Below are positions 46,719-59,112 of a DNA stretch of 64,000 nt, in pieces. Within the stretch, counting starts at the first letter, position 1. Each line of letters starts with the position of its first letter. Under the pieces are notes generated by a model that saw only the letters and a list, made by a program, of their open reading frames with translations, ran no database searches and was not told where the DNA came from. The stretch is from Cydia pomonella (taxonomy: Eukaryota > Arthropoda > Insecta > Lepidoptera > Tortricidae): NCBI RefSeq assembly GCF_033807575.1, contig NC_084717.1:6697692-6761691 (forward strand), written 5' to 3'. The translations under genes and the position numbers were made by a program.

Positions 46719-48379
46719 AACGTTTTAAAAGGATGAAATCCATAAAAAATGACACAGTTTATAGTAAAGCAGGTATATGTTTATTGCTTGCAATTAGGTA
46801 TACATATAGTTGTGCCGTTCTCGAGAATGTTCTCCGTTTTGTATGGGGAATGTTCTCGTACGATAATTTTGTCGTGAACGGCACAAATAGCGGTATACAA
46901 GATAGTAGACTAGGTGTTGTAAGTACTTGCAGCTTCTGATTCTGTTTGAAATTGTTTTTTTTTTACTTCCGTGACTTGTGTCTCACTCTGACCTAGAAGT
47001 CATTCATGTGCGCAGAACGGGTCCATATTGGGTTGCATAAAAGTTAAGGTCATATCTTTGATACGCATAACAACTTGTGTCATAATCATCATTGCGCATA
47101 CAAATGAAAAGTCATATTACATATATTGCGTCATACATTTTTAGCCATAATATTTGATGAGTGATGACATACATAGCAGTTGTAATATATTTTTTGTGCA
47201 TACCTAACGAACCTAACCTAAAATTTTATGCGAATTAAATTAATCAAAATTATGGCATAGCTCATTTCTGACAGAAACCCAGTTATGCTCAGGAATAATT
47301 CTGACTAAATATTTTTATGACTTACAATTTTAAACCTAAAGTGTTATGACAATTAAAAATATGACTAAAGTTGTTATGCGACCAGAGGGAGTCCCGCGCA
47401 TAACTGACTTGTTGAGTTCTCAACAGAGCGTTTTTGAATTCAAGATATTCCGGAGGTAGGTAAAGTAAGGACAGGTAAAGTGCACATTAGCAGGAGAATT
47501 CCTGGTAATTTCGTCTCGCTCTCTAGCTCCGTAAACAATTCGCTCCAGATATTCTTTAAAATAAACACATGAGTAATGATGTCTTGATTCGGGTCCTTCT
47601 TGTACTAATGAAGGCATATGACGTATGTCTTGGCGCACGTACCTCCGTAGATGCACTCTATCTCGTTTTACTTAGCGAAATCAAATTGCACAAATATTGG
47701 CACAGTGTCATCGGACATGTTTGTCGTAAACAAAATTAAAATAATCATCGCTTGTTTTCATCGCTGCATGGGCGCTACGAATGGTATTTTCTTCTTACCT
47801 TCGAAAATATATAAACCTCCCGGCATTGCCTTGAACACTGTTAAAATGTAACATTGGAACTATTGGGATTCTAATTTCTATAGTCCTCCCTGCAGGATCC
47901 AGCATATTATGGCAGAAAAACATACCTTGCAATAGGTAGTTTCTTGAATCATAACTTGAAAACTACAATGGCTTCTACGAAAGTCACTTTTTTAATGATG
48001 AAAAAAACTGCATATTCGTACAAAATTGTGATTGAAGGAGAAATACTCTTGACCACTTCTTTATAGGTACTTCCATTATTTTCCTTACTTACTTGGGTCA
48101 CACATTCAATTTCTTAGTTTAAGTTCTTACTTAAACTACTACTCTGAAAATGTTGAAATGAAATAAAAAGACAGTCAAAGTAATACATTTTTTAACAATA
48201 TTTCTAATAAATTATTCTGTATTAAATAAATAATAATAAATAATGTTTCAGTTGAGAAAAGGGATCCAGACCCATATTTCATTATTTCATTTTTCATCAG
48301 GCAATCCTGGTCGGTTAGGTGATTACAAAAAGCGATACAAATATCGATTTACAAGGTAATTGGACCCGGGTACGTCCTT

Positions 48380-48716
48380 AAACTACGTCCAAAAGAGAGG
48401 TATGGGCATTGTGAATGTCATCTTGCTTTGTGTGGTAGGGCACAGCCAGTGGATGTCATTCCAGATCTAGAGCAGAGCCCAACTGGAGAAGTACCTCCAC
48501 CTTACAGAAAACAGCAGCCAAATAACACTAGACCCTACTCATAGTGTTGTGTTCCTGCCGGTGAGTAAGGTTGCCAGAGCTCAATGAGGGGGGGCGGGTT
48601 TAGGGTCGGCAACGCGCATGTAACTCCTCTGGAGTTGCAGGCGTACATACCTAGGCTACGGAGGCTGCTTACCATCAGGCGGGCCGTATGCTTGTTTGCC
48701 ACCGACGTAGTATAAA
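48380..48716 (-). repeat. Retroposon-like dispersed repeat, copy 2
   Basis: Inverted copy of 37508-37955 with the same landmarks, ending in ATACGGCCCGCCTGATGGTA and a T-rich run when read on the minus strand. It continues at its far end with GGTATGGGCATTGTGAATGT. Confidence 0.75.
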
Positions 48717-49063
48717 AAAAAAAAAAAAATAATTGAAAGGAAATGGGACTTAACCGCGTGCTATAATATTTATTTAATTTTTCCTAACGATGACGTTCAG
48801 ATGTGACGTCTCATTCTTCCTTTAGATTCTGTCGTCTTGGAATCGAAAGATTAGCAAATACAAGGCTGAAAAAACCTTAAACGTCTGAATGTTTGTGTGT
48901 CAAGTAACAACTCTTCGTCCGACCAACAAAGCGACGTCGCGTTTGAAAGTTTAGGGTCAGGCAAAATAAATAACATTTATTTATAACGCCTGACCCTGAA
49001 TATACGCGATAGGTCCCGTTCTGTCAGAATAATCTAAATGTTCCACCTCAGCTCTTATAATAC

Positions 49064-49380
49064 ATAGGAGATACGTTATAAGGAATATCTACGGATAATT
49101 ATAGATAAAAATCGGTTCATCTAGGCAGCCATGGACTGGACCAACTTTTTTATAAGAAAACCTATTACAGTTAGATTTTATATAAAGTAAGCTGTCATTT
49201 GATATAATTTACGATTAAATAACAAACAAAAAAGGTGAAAAAATCTGTCAACGCAATTTTACTAGGCAACCTATTTGCAATGTGTCAATGTGAATATTAT
49301 CTACTCATTTATTTCTTATTACAGTTATTACAAATAAATAACAGTTGAGGATAGTTATTCCTTATAACGTATCTTAGACC
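49064..49380. mobile_element. About 315-bp MITE downstream of UGT-C
   Basis: GGAGATACGTTATAAGGAAT at the left is mirrored by TATTCCTTATAACGTATCTT at the right. It ends 73 bp past the UGT-C stop codon and contains a minus-strand AATAAA at 49308-49313, which may serve as the UGT-C poly(A) signal. Confidence 0.8.
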
Positions 49381-49452
49381 ATTATTAAACAGTCAAACAT
49401 TTGTGCTGCATTCACAAAAACACTTCTATACACACATGACAATTTCACAAAA

Positions 49453-52400
49453 CTACGCCATCTTAGATTTCTTACTCTGCTTATTCGGATGCGTTCTTCT
49501 TAAACTTAACACATATTTAATAACATAAATCATAGCGTAAAATATACATGTAAATATAGCTATAATGTCTAGGTTAAAGTATTTGTAGAGAGGCACATCG
49601 GCCGCGGGCGTGCGGAAGTTCAAATCTTTGTTTCTGACTGCGTATTCTATCCAGTAGATAGCAGTGTCCATTGCAGACATTGGGCGGTCGTGCCACGCTT
49701 TGGAAATTCGTTTTACTTTACGCCTGAATCTGAAATGTAAAAAAAGTAATTAATATTTATGTCAAGGCACAGGTCAAGTCAAAAGCTGGCATAAAATTCT
49801 TATAAAATACAAAACCCAACGGAAATGAAACCGCCAATGTGAATTCTCATAATTATGTTTTCACTTCCCTTGCTGCCACAGAATTTGCATTATATAGGTA
49901 CACTGCGTTTGGCCAGTTGTGTTGCGTTACAAAGTTAATCCATGCGTAGTCAACGTCTTTGATTTCATGTTAGAATAAATTAGCGAAACTAATTAAAATG
50001 CGTTGTTAAATTTTCCGCTACCTTTTGTACGGTGTTCTAGATAGATGACAATTACTCACTCTGGATCTAAAACGATTTTGAACTGTTTAAGCAATTCTTC
50101 CTTAGTCAGGGTCGTAATGTCGATCCGAACGCCAAGGCCGCTTTCTTCAATTGCTGCTGCGTTTGAGGGCTGATCCCCAAAGATTGGCATGCCCAATACG
50201 GGAACACCATGGTGGATGGCTTCTGTCGTTCCTAATAGGCCACAATGGGAGTAGAAAGCTATCACGTTCGGGTGAGCTGGAATGAGAAAAAAAAAATAAT
50301 TAGAATGTACCAAAAATTGGATACTTACTACCTAGATCCTACGAGTAGATTTTATAATTAGTATTTCAATTTAAAAAGAATTTGTTTGGAGGTATACTTC
50401 CAATTCCATTCCTCCAATCAATAGAGTAGGTAATGCTAAATTTATTCGTTCGTCGTAGCTGCGCGCAAGCATTAAACTTTACTATTTATTAAAGTAAGTA
50501 GTTTATGAACTGGAATGTTTGATATTGTATACATGTACATCAAGTTTATTGAAGACGCCTTTTTAGGGTTCCGTAGCCAAATGGCAAAAAACGGAACCCT
50601 TATAGATTCGTCATGTCCGTCTGTCTGTCCGATTATGTCACAGCCACTTTTTTCCGAAACTATAAGAGCTATACTGTTCAAACTTGGTAAGTAGATGTAT
50701 TCTATGAACCGCATTAAGATGTTTACACAAAAATAGAAAAAAAAAACAATAAATTTTGGGGATTCCCCATACTTAGAACTGAAACTCAAAAAATCTTTTT
50801 TCATCAAATCCATACGTGTGGGGTATCTATGGATAGGTCTTTAAAAATGATATTGAGGTTTCTAATATCATTTTTTTCTGAGCTGAATAGTTTGCGCGAG
50901 AGACACTTCCAAAGTGGAAAAATGTGTCCCCCCCCCCCGTAACTTCTAAAATAACAGAATGAAAAATCTAAAAAAAATATATGATATACATTGCCATACA
51001 AACTTCCACCGAAAATTAGTTTGAACGAGATCTAGTAAGTAGTTTTTTTAATACGTCATAAATGGTACGGAACCCTTCATGGGCGAGTCCGACTCGCACT
51101 TGGCCGCTTTTTATTTCTTACAATATCGCGATCGAGACAATGGCATTTATTGTATAGTCGCAGTCAAACTGTAAGATTTGGACTTTTACAAACGGCGTAG
51201 TCATTTTACAAACGTGAAACGTTATGCAAACTTCCAAAGGGAAATTGTTAGTGCGCAATCAATACTGTCAAAGTAAACGTGATGGCTGTCTCAGGGTGAT
51301 CATGGTTTGCTGTTTTATCAATTTATATTAACTTTTATACTACACCATCAACCACTAGGTCACCAAAATCTCAAAGTCACCAAAAACCGCATCAGAGCAC
51401 CCCACTATCCGCGTGGTCTTGTCTGTCCTACCCCAAGAGAGCAATTGTGAAATCTGAGGCGCGGAGGGAGAGCATCCCTCGCTCGCTGTGCGGCGCGGCG
51501 CGGGTGAATTCAATCCTTTGATACCTATGGAAGTGTCCTACGTGGGCGTTCTCCTTGTGAACGCGAATGCCGTTGGGCCGCCGCGCCGCGTCGTATCGCA
51601 AGTTATTCGCCAGGCGACCAGCAAGCCGAATCTGCGGAGCCGAGTGTAGTGACTCTGCTTCATCACGCGTGGGCGGAAAGGCGGCTCTTACGCAGCGCCG
51701 GATCTACCGAATTCCAAAAGCCTCCGTCGCCTCCCGCGCCCTGAATAAGTCCGACAAACTCCAGATCTGATGGACACCCCAGCGTTTTTCGTTGTTTCGA
51801 TGTGCAGCGTCAAGCGTGGTAAATTAATTAATTAAATCGACCAAAATGCCGCTGCTAATTGCACACAGCGCTGTTAAGGTGACGCATCGTTAAACAATAA
51901 AATCTAAAAATGCGGCGCTTGCTTCTTTGCTTGCATCCCGAATCCCGCGCTCATCCCGATACTTTGCGCGTAGTTGATTTGCTTTTGCGCTAGCTTATTC
52001 TATAGCTCGTATGCGGCACAACTGTTTTTACCATTTAAAGTAAATCTAATCTTCATGGAAAATTTAGAAGCTTCAATCGATCCCATTTGCCTGTATAAAA
52101 TAAAAAGTTTGTTTAAAAAGAGGCAACTTTTGATACGGTTTTCTCTGCTATAAAAGTTAACAAATCGTGTAACGACAACTACAAAAATGAAGTCGATACC
52201 ATGAATAACCAGTTCACCAAACAAAACTTTCATGAGTTTTATAATTGCTGAAATAAATCAAGATACCTGACGCCATAATTTACAATGCGTCGTCTTAGAG
52301 TCGTAAGGGATTTTACAAAATGCGAACACTTTACAATTTACTTTCGGCAATTTCCGTACTATTCACGTTTGTAAATTGACGACGCCGTTTGTAAAAGATG

Positions 52401-55400
52401 AAATCTTACAATTGGTCTGCGACATGTTTACATGCGATATGTACATATCTTATTACATGATTCAAACAGCTTCAAACCTGGAACGAGAATGATGTGAAAC
52501 TTTTTCATTGATTAGGTACCACTTTGCTGTTCGCTTTTTTCCGGCGTAGGTATAGCAATATCTTTTCTTTTACCTACCTAAAATATCGTTCTGAGGAAGC
52601 CAATTAGACACGTAAATATTTTTCGGGTTTCCAGGAAGGTTCGGTTCTTCCCATTTGAACACGATCCTCTGGGGAAGCTCGGATACAGCAGAGATGATGG
52701 CTTCCAGCTTATCACGAGGAGTGGAAGTCGCCCGCAGCATCGAGCCGAAGCTAATGTAGATCACGCCGTGCTCCGCTTCGTCAATGAATTTCTTGAGGTC
52801 CTGAAAAGTTTTGTATTTGGTTATTTTATGGTAGTTGTAGATATAATTTACTATATCCCTGGATGTGAAGTATCGGCATGAGGTTTGAGGATTTTCAGGC
52901 CGAGAAAGTAGAAGGGTGTGCCGTGACGCGCACCGAGTGCAGGAGTATGGAAGGGCCAGAGAGGTTCTCCTAGAATTTCATGTCATACAAGCTATTGGAG
53001 CGTAATTGGAGCTGTATGTCCCGCAGTGGCCTAGCCTAGAATAATCTGAATGTGATCTCCATCTATGTTGACTATGGTTAAAGGGTTAACATGTATATTA
53101 ACATGTATACATTATGCTACTCAGGTATTGTTCATATACTGGTCGAGATACCCGTGATGATGACGTGCACTTCTTTATGTCGGTCGAGATCAGCCACAAC
53201 ATAATTAGTAATTAAAACCAGCATTAGAATTTTGTTTCTTTAGTATATATTTAGCGACTATGATGTATTACAAAATTTATCATAGCATATAACGTTTTTC
53301 AGAATGATAACAGAGAGAATCGCTATTAGAAATCCGTGTTAGTGTTGGAGTAATATTATGTCGACATAGCCTTTTTGACACCCCGTTGGTAAATGGATAA
53401 AGACTAAGACTTTTTTTGATTTATAAGCAGCCATTTTTGTAGCTGAGTCAGTCAATTCGTATTCGTACATGATTGCATAGAAGATAGGTAAATAGTCAAG
53501 TGGAGAGCTTCTTTAGCATGTATGGAGGTTATTAGTTCACATACCTATGCATAGCGTAAAAAGCGTTAATTGCAATAAATGTGCTATAAATAAGTAGTTA
53601 TGCTCAAGGGCAGTTACAGACTAGCGTTTTCTAGCGTCATTTCGGCATTTGCGCTTGCACGCGCGTTAGATTTTGATACATTTGGCCTGTACGCGCCTAC
53701 ACGCGCTTCTAAAAACGAGCATATACGCACGTATAAAACGTTCTGTGAAATACCAAATGAGAATAGTACTTACATTGTGCAACGAGGGGGGTAAGTGAAA
53801 TATCGGAAACGAGGGTGTTACTTAACATGTCTTGAATTAAAGACCGGAGTTTGCAACATTCTTACACACACAATATTTTTCATCAGACTTGCGAAGAAGA
53901 AACTAAATTTTAAGCGAAACCATTCTTAAATACAATGACATTTCAAACATCATACATATGCATGAAATAAGATCTTTTTCGAGCAAGTGTGATGAAAATG
54001 TAGTAACGTAATGGAACATTACATGGATAGGTTTAGGTACACAATAATAACTTTTTACCAACCACTTTAGTTGAGCGGAAGACCTATAGGTATTATGTAT
54101 AGGATATTATCATAGATCTTCGATGCCTGAATATACCTTTTTAGGCATGTTTGATGTGTCTTGTTTTTTGACGGATTTGGTCAGACCACCTTGGTAGTAG
54201 GTATATTGTTTTCACGTCCATAGTAGGTAGAGGAACCTGTTCTACCTCGGACAGTTTTTTCTTTTATGAGTTTAGAAAAAAAAACTAAAGGTTGCAGGAT
54301 TGTTGTTTATCCAAATATCATAAGATACATTAATAAACTATCTAATACGATACAAAATTAAAGGATTGGGTTATTTATATATAGGATAGGTTGACGACAA
54401 AAAAGGAAAAAGTGACCAAGGAACAACACCCCTGATGTACAGTGAGCTGCGAAATTGTATGGAAAAATTATGAATTCATCTCACTTTTACGGCTGATGGT
54501 TGATGGATGATTATACCTTGGACATGTTCCGTTGTACCGCGGACATGATAATTTTAATTACTAAATTTATAATATAATCATAGAAATAATATTTATACTG
54601 GTTGCAACAAAAATAGCAGGGATCCGTATAAGGACATATTCGGTATCGTATTCAGATAAATAGAAAAAATATTTTTCAGAAATAATTTTTTTTTGACCTT
54701 TGTATGGAGCATTGGCCCATTTAGATCACCTGCCCCATAGAAAAAATGAACTTTTTTTCGTGTCAAAAAATTTTTCTTCTTACTTTTCCTACTCAGAACA
54801 CGATACGAAATATGCCGTTAAACGGATCTCCACTATTTTTTATTACGGTTAAAGGTCTCTTACGTTTCAAATAATATAAATGAAATATTTCAATAATCGT
54901 GGCAATGTGGAAATACTGCAAACTGTCCGAGGTAAAACTAGGCCCAAGGTACAACAGTTTCCCCTACATGATTTGACAAGTTTGCGGACACTCGCAGTTA
55001 GTAAGTGGGACCAATATCATTTTAAATCACTGACCTTAATGTGTTCTTATGTTACAATTACAACCTCAATTGAGGGCTAACTTATCATTTGCCGCTGTTT
55101 AAGATTTTAGCTGATTTACCTAATTTAAAAACCGTTTACCATAGTGACTGGAATTATGGCTAGCCTCAAGGTATGTCTATCGTTATAGCTCAGATATTGG
55201 GTAATAACTTAATAAGGCTTCAGTACCCCTAGTGTAAATTTTATCGACATCATAACGTGACGAACGCGTTTGCGTTAAGTCTCATTTTGTATAGGATTTT
55301 GAGTTTCTAAAACGTCCCGCTTGGCGCGCTCTTTCTAAATCCAATACAAAATGAGACTAAACGCAAACGCGTACGTCACGTTTCAAAATCGAATTTATTT

Positions 55401-57361
55401 ACACTAGAGGTACTGAATATGTAGGTATAGGTACTAACATTTGCTGTATAAAAATCAATTGGAAACGAAGCAATATGCGTACATACCTGCGTACTACCAT
55501 ACCAAGGAAAATATTTTCGATAATATTATCTATTTGTGTTACCGAATAATAAAATCATGTCATCGCTTAAAATACGTATCTTATCACCTAATTCGTCCAT
55601 ATATCATCATTCATAATAATCTGATTACAAGATTGACATAATTCTATCTAGTTCTTCAATAAGGCCGGATGCAACTCAATGTAGTCAGTTTTGGTATTTT
55701 TTTACATTTCACTCCATACTAACTCTGTCTGTCAGTTACGTTTGAACAGCTGAACCGATATAGATGAAATTTCGTATGGAGATTTTTTGAGTCCCGGGGA
55801 AGGACATAGGATAGTTTCCATCTCGGAAATCATCCCTTAAGGGAGTGAAGGGGGGCGGGGTTGAATTACTTATGAAAGTGGTATATGGATATAAGTATTA
55901 ACTCTACGCAGACAAAGTCGCGGGCAAAAGCTAGTATTACATAAATGTTTATGAACAATGCTAATAGGTAACTAAATTAAATTGAAATTTGTTTTAGATG
56001 AAAATTTCTCCTCCTCCTATTCCTATTTCCTCATGCTTAACATTAATAATAAAAAGAAGTGAACTAATTAAGCACATTATTTCCCTGAGATGCCGGTTTT
56101 TTAAACTTTTTATCCTACTTGGAAAATATCTGAGTGATTGCCTTGACCGGGTTTCATTGTGGTTAAATATCCATTTCGTTGTCAATGAAGATTTATTGTG
56201 TGTGAACTTATAAATTGGCAAATTTATGTCGTCGCCACACATGGTAGCGTCGTGTGTGGCGTACTTATACCACGATTGAAGTTCTGTTGCTTCATAGATC
56301 TGCTTGTCTGTTTTCACTTGAGATTGAACCTTGTTTACCTTCAACGAAGAGTCGTTTTTCGTACATCCATTTGCTTTAGACAGGATTTGATCCCATAGTT
56401 TTAATGCGAGTCACAACTCACAAAGATCTAATAAGATCAAGGCTATGCATTCGTATTTCAATTCACTATTAAGTGCATTCTCTCGTAATTTATTAATTTA
56501 AAGTCTCTTGAGATGAGGATAAAAAATGTAAACACTTACGCCGGGTAACGATTTTGGTGCCGCAACGTGATAACCTCCAACCTCTTTAACATTTTCAGGA
56601 ATCAATGACGATCCAAATAAGACAGGGTGCGTGTACATAAGGTAAAACTTTATTTGCCTTCCCAACTCTTCCAATGGTGGCACATCATCGAAATATTGCG
56701 CCAAAGTTTTCTGATCGGTTCTTTGAGCGTACGAATTATATAAAGTATTGAAGTAAGTGTTGAAAAAGAAAGCCTCGATACGTTGATACAAAGTTGGTTT
56801 AGTGCCCCCTCCGAAGAATAAAGATGGAACATATGATGGGTTGCTGGGCATGCCAAAGCGTTCATAATGCCAGGTCATCGGAGTATGTGAAGTCAGACCG
56901 ACCACAGGCGCTCCTAACTCGTATGCTAATCCCAGGGCACAATCACTTTGGAACTGCTCAACTAATATTACATCAAACTTTGTTTTTGATTTCCATAAGT
57001 TTTGTACTTCTTTATTTTGCAACAATACTCTGCAATTATCCGTACCACTGGTAACTAAAAATATAGCCATACCTAATACACTCAAGTACGACTTTTCAAT
57101 AGGAAATACATCTTCCAAAATTTTCACTGAATCGTCTAGGGAGATATCGGTAAAGTTTTTGACTGGTTGTTTCTGAGGAAAATACGATATGGTGGTGACA
57201 TCGTGTCCCCTTTTTGCCAGTTCCAGCAACAACGGTTGAAATACGAAATAATGACTTTTTCCTTGATACGGATTCACTGCTAAAATGTTCAAACAGTGCA
57301 CATCACTAACTGTTAAACTACACACTAAAATTGCAAACAAAACATTCACTATTATTTTCAT
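49453..57361 (-). CDS. UDP-glycosyltransferase C, four exons
   Basis: Exons 56540-57361, 52578-52800, 50060-50276 and 49453-49729 join to 512 aa. Start MKIIVNVLFAILVCSL opens a signal peptide; codons upstream in frame have no ATG. Catalytic His in GKSHYF (H37), partner Asp in EQFQSDCALG. Exon 2: YISFGSML and WLPQNDILG. Exon 3 signature: FYSHCGLLGTTEAIHHGVP and FGDQPSNAAAIEESGLGV, the standard D-Q pair. Exon 4: KAWHDRPMSAMDTAIYW, a membrane anchor and tail KSKMA (K-x-K-x-x). Exon 1 is about three-quarters identical by eye to the isolated exon D at 62843-63661, which has the same phase-0 donor, so exons 2-4 here may be shared by both. Intron 1 is 3.7 kb and intron 2 holds a 1.26-kb TIR element. 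Confidence 0.94.
50565..51112 (-). repeat. 548-bp dispersed repeat in UGT-C intron 2
   Basis: The left end TAGGGTTCCGTAGCCAAATG matches, inverted, 38351-38430. The right end ACGGAACCCTTCATGGGCGA then GTCCGACTCGCACTTGGCCG matches the ends at 11938-12226 and 58330-58606. So it appears to be the longer form of that family. It includes an 11-bp C run near 50930. Confidence 0.75.
51158..52422. mobile_element. 1.26-kb TIR element in UGT-C intron 2
   Basis: The ends TCGCAGTCAAACTGTAAGAT and the mirrored ATCTTACAATTGGTCTGCGA are inverted repeats of about 60 bp with a few mismatches; ACAAACGGCGTAGTC is mirrored by GACGACGCCGTTTGT. The interior 51440-51990 is strikingly GC-rich compared with the flanks and has an open frame without recognisable similarity. 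Perhaps a captured host fragment. Confidence 0.85.
54220..54975 (-). repeat. Dispersed element, copy 2, inverted
   Basis: Inverted relative to 25997-26990; shared blocks include GGCAATGTGGAAATACTGCA (here plus) and AAGGTACAACAGTTTCCCCT at the right end. It lies in UGT-C intron 1. Confidence 0.7.
55221..55415. mobile_element. 195-bp palindromic MITE
   Basis: CAGTACCCCTAGTGTAAATT is mirrored by AATTTATTTACACTAGAGGTACTG; inner arms CGCGTTTGCGTTAAGTCTCA and TGAGACTAAACGCAAACGCG pair. Centre AAAACGTCCCGCTTGGCGCG. Sister at 62566-62757. Confidence 0.9.
55690..55937 (+). repeat. Dispersed repeat ending in CTAGTA
   Basis: It contains TCTGTCAGTTACGTTTGAAC, GATGAAATTTCGTATGGAGA and the terminus ACAAAGTCGCGGGCAAAAGC followed by TAGTA. 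This terminus is familiar from a widespread lepidopteran element, possibly a Helitron end, but I cannot classify it. Confidence 0.5.
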
Positions 57362-58329
57362 TTTATTGGCGGTCTGTACCGCGGCAGGAGACTGACTGAG
57401 CGGCAGCAAGCGCAAATTCTATTTAAGTGTACAATGATTGTTTGCGTAGACGGTTTATTGATAAAGAGCTTAAAATATGCAATTCACGTTGTGGATAATA
57501 GTTATATCAGTGTACAATGTGTCCTAAGTTAACCTTGTTCAAGGTTTGATATATTGTGTTGAAGCGTACAGCAAAAGTTTAATAATTAAACGATTTATTA
57601 ACTTATAAGCACCTTTTAAGTGTTCTTAGAAATATTGCATTGGCCATTAAGTAGGTAATATATTTTTTATTCACGTCCTCACCATCATCTTTTTTTCGAA
57701 ACTTTTATATAAGAACTGTCTGAAAGTGTTTAAAGATATTTTTTAAGTTCATAAGCAAATACCGTAGCCTAGAGACACTGGTAATTTTAGGGATATCCCG
57801 TGCGTGTTGACGACTATTTAAAAACTTGTACACAGCCTTTTTTCAAAACCTTTTAACCCTTAAACATGTCTGACAATTTTTTTACTTTTGAGTGTGGATT
57901 GCGGTTGATAAATAAGTAAGTAAACATTCATTATTGCACCAACAATTATACATTTTACATACATGTAAAACTACAAATAAATAACAAATAACAGTGTTAT
58001 ATTGCAATAATAATAATGTAAATAAATTGAGACTAGTCATACCTATCGACTGAAGCAACTTAATAGTTAGTTATACTAATGTATAAGCTTTAATTTTATT
58101 GTATTTTAGTTCTTATTTTTACCTTATTCTATTATTATTATTATGGACTTTTGTCTGAATTAAAGTGATTTTATTTTATTTTATTTATTTATTTTATTTA
58201 ATAGAAAATTAATTTCTAGTTTTTTTTTGTTTAAACCCTGTGGTCGATATATGTTCACTGCCCGTTACCAGTGGCCCACGTCGTAAAAATAGAAGATACT
58301 TTTATTGTGCTATTTTAGTCACTGGAAAA

Positions 58330-58606
58330 AAAAACGGGCAAGTGCGAGTCGGACTCGCGCACGAAGGATTCCGTACCATTATTTATAAAAACGGCAAAAA
58401 AAAAATGTTTGTTGTATGGGAGTTTTTAGTATTTGTTGTTATAGCGGCAACAGAAATACATCATCTGTGAAAATTTCAACTGTCTAGCTATCACGGTTCA
58501 TGAGATGATACAGCCTGGTGACAGACGGACGGACGGACTGACGGACGGACAGCGAAGTCTCAGTAATAGGGTCCCGTTTGACCCTTCGGGTACAGAACTC
58601 TAAAAA
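58330..58606 (+). repeat. Dispersed repeat with AAGTGCGAGTCGGACTCGCG start
   Basis: Plus-strand version of 11938-12226. The end carries a run of GACGGACGGA and the CCCTTCGGGTACAGAACTCT block. Confidence 0.75.
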
Positions 58607-58932
58607 ACGGTTCTTTTATATTAATAGTCTAACCCTTAAATATTATGTGAATACCCTGCAGAGCAGTGGCCACATATATACCACTTGTCTTGATCCCAAA
58701 CGGGCAGAGGGTCATATACGAACCACAAAATTTTAGAGCGAATATTTAAAAAAAAAACAATAACTATGATAAATTGCAACATACTACACATACATTATCT
58801 AATATGCTTTCTAAAAATGACAACATGTAGCACTTACTGTATTTTTTTCAGTGTAACAGCAATTTATAACGGGCGAAACGCATATAAATGACAATTTTCT
58901 GGTAATTTCAATTTAACAACTAATACGTTTTT

Positions 58933-59112
58933 TTTATACTACGTCGGTGGCAAACAAGCATACGGCCCGCCTGATGGTAAGCAGTCTCCGTAGCCCATGT
59001 ACGCCTGCAAATCCAGAGGAGTTACATGCGCCTTGCCGACCCTAACCCCCCCCCCCCCCCTCGTTGAGCTCTGGCAACCTTACTCACCGGCAGGAACACA
59101 ACACTATGAGCA
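58933..59112 (+). repeat. Retroposon-like repeat, 5' fragment
   Basis: TACTACGTCGGTGGCAAACA and CATACGGCCCGCCTGATGGT match the start of 37508-37955. It has a 14-bp C run at about 59048 and ends after CACTATGAGCA. Confidence 0.75.

Larger units (their letters stand above)
44357..49452. other. Intergenic region between UGT-B and UGT-C
   Basis: No gene seen. It contains a MITE (46573-46718), an inverted small palindrome near 46810-46886 (TGTGCCGTTCTCGAGAATGT mirrored by CGTGAACGGCACA), a dispersed repeat (48380-48716) and a MITE just past the UGT-C stop (49064-49380). 44400-46550 and 46950-48370 hold only short accidental frames. Confidence 0.6.

Noticed and set aside
55994..56344. A 116-codon minus-strand frame in UGT-C intron 1
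   Set aside because: No ATG context or similarity; lies inside an intron and has random-looking composition.
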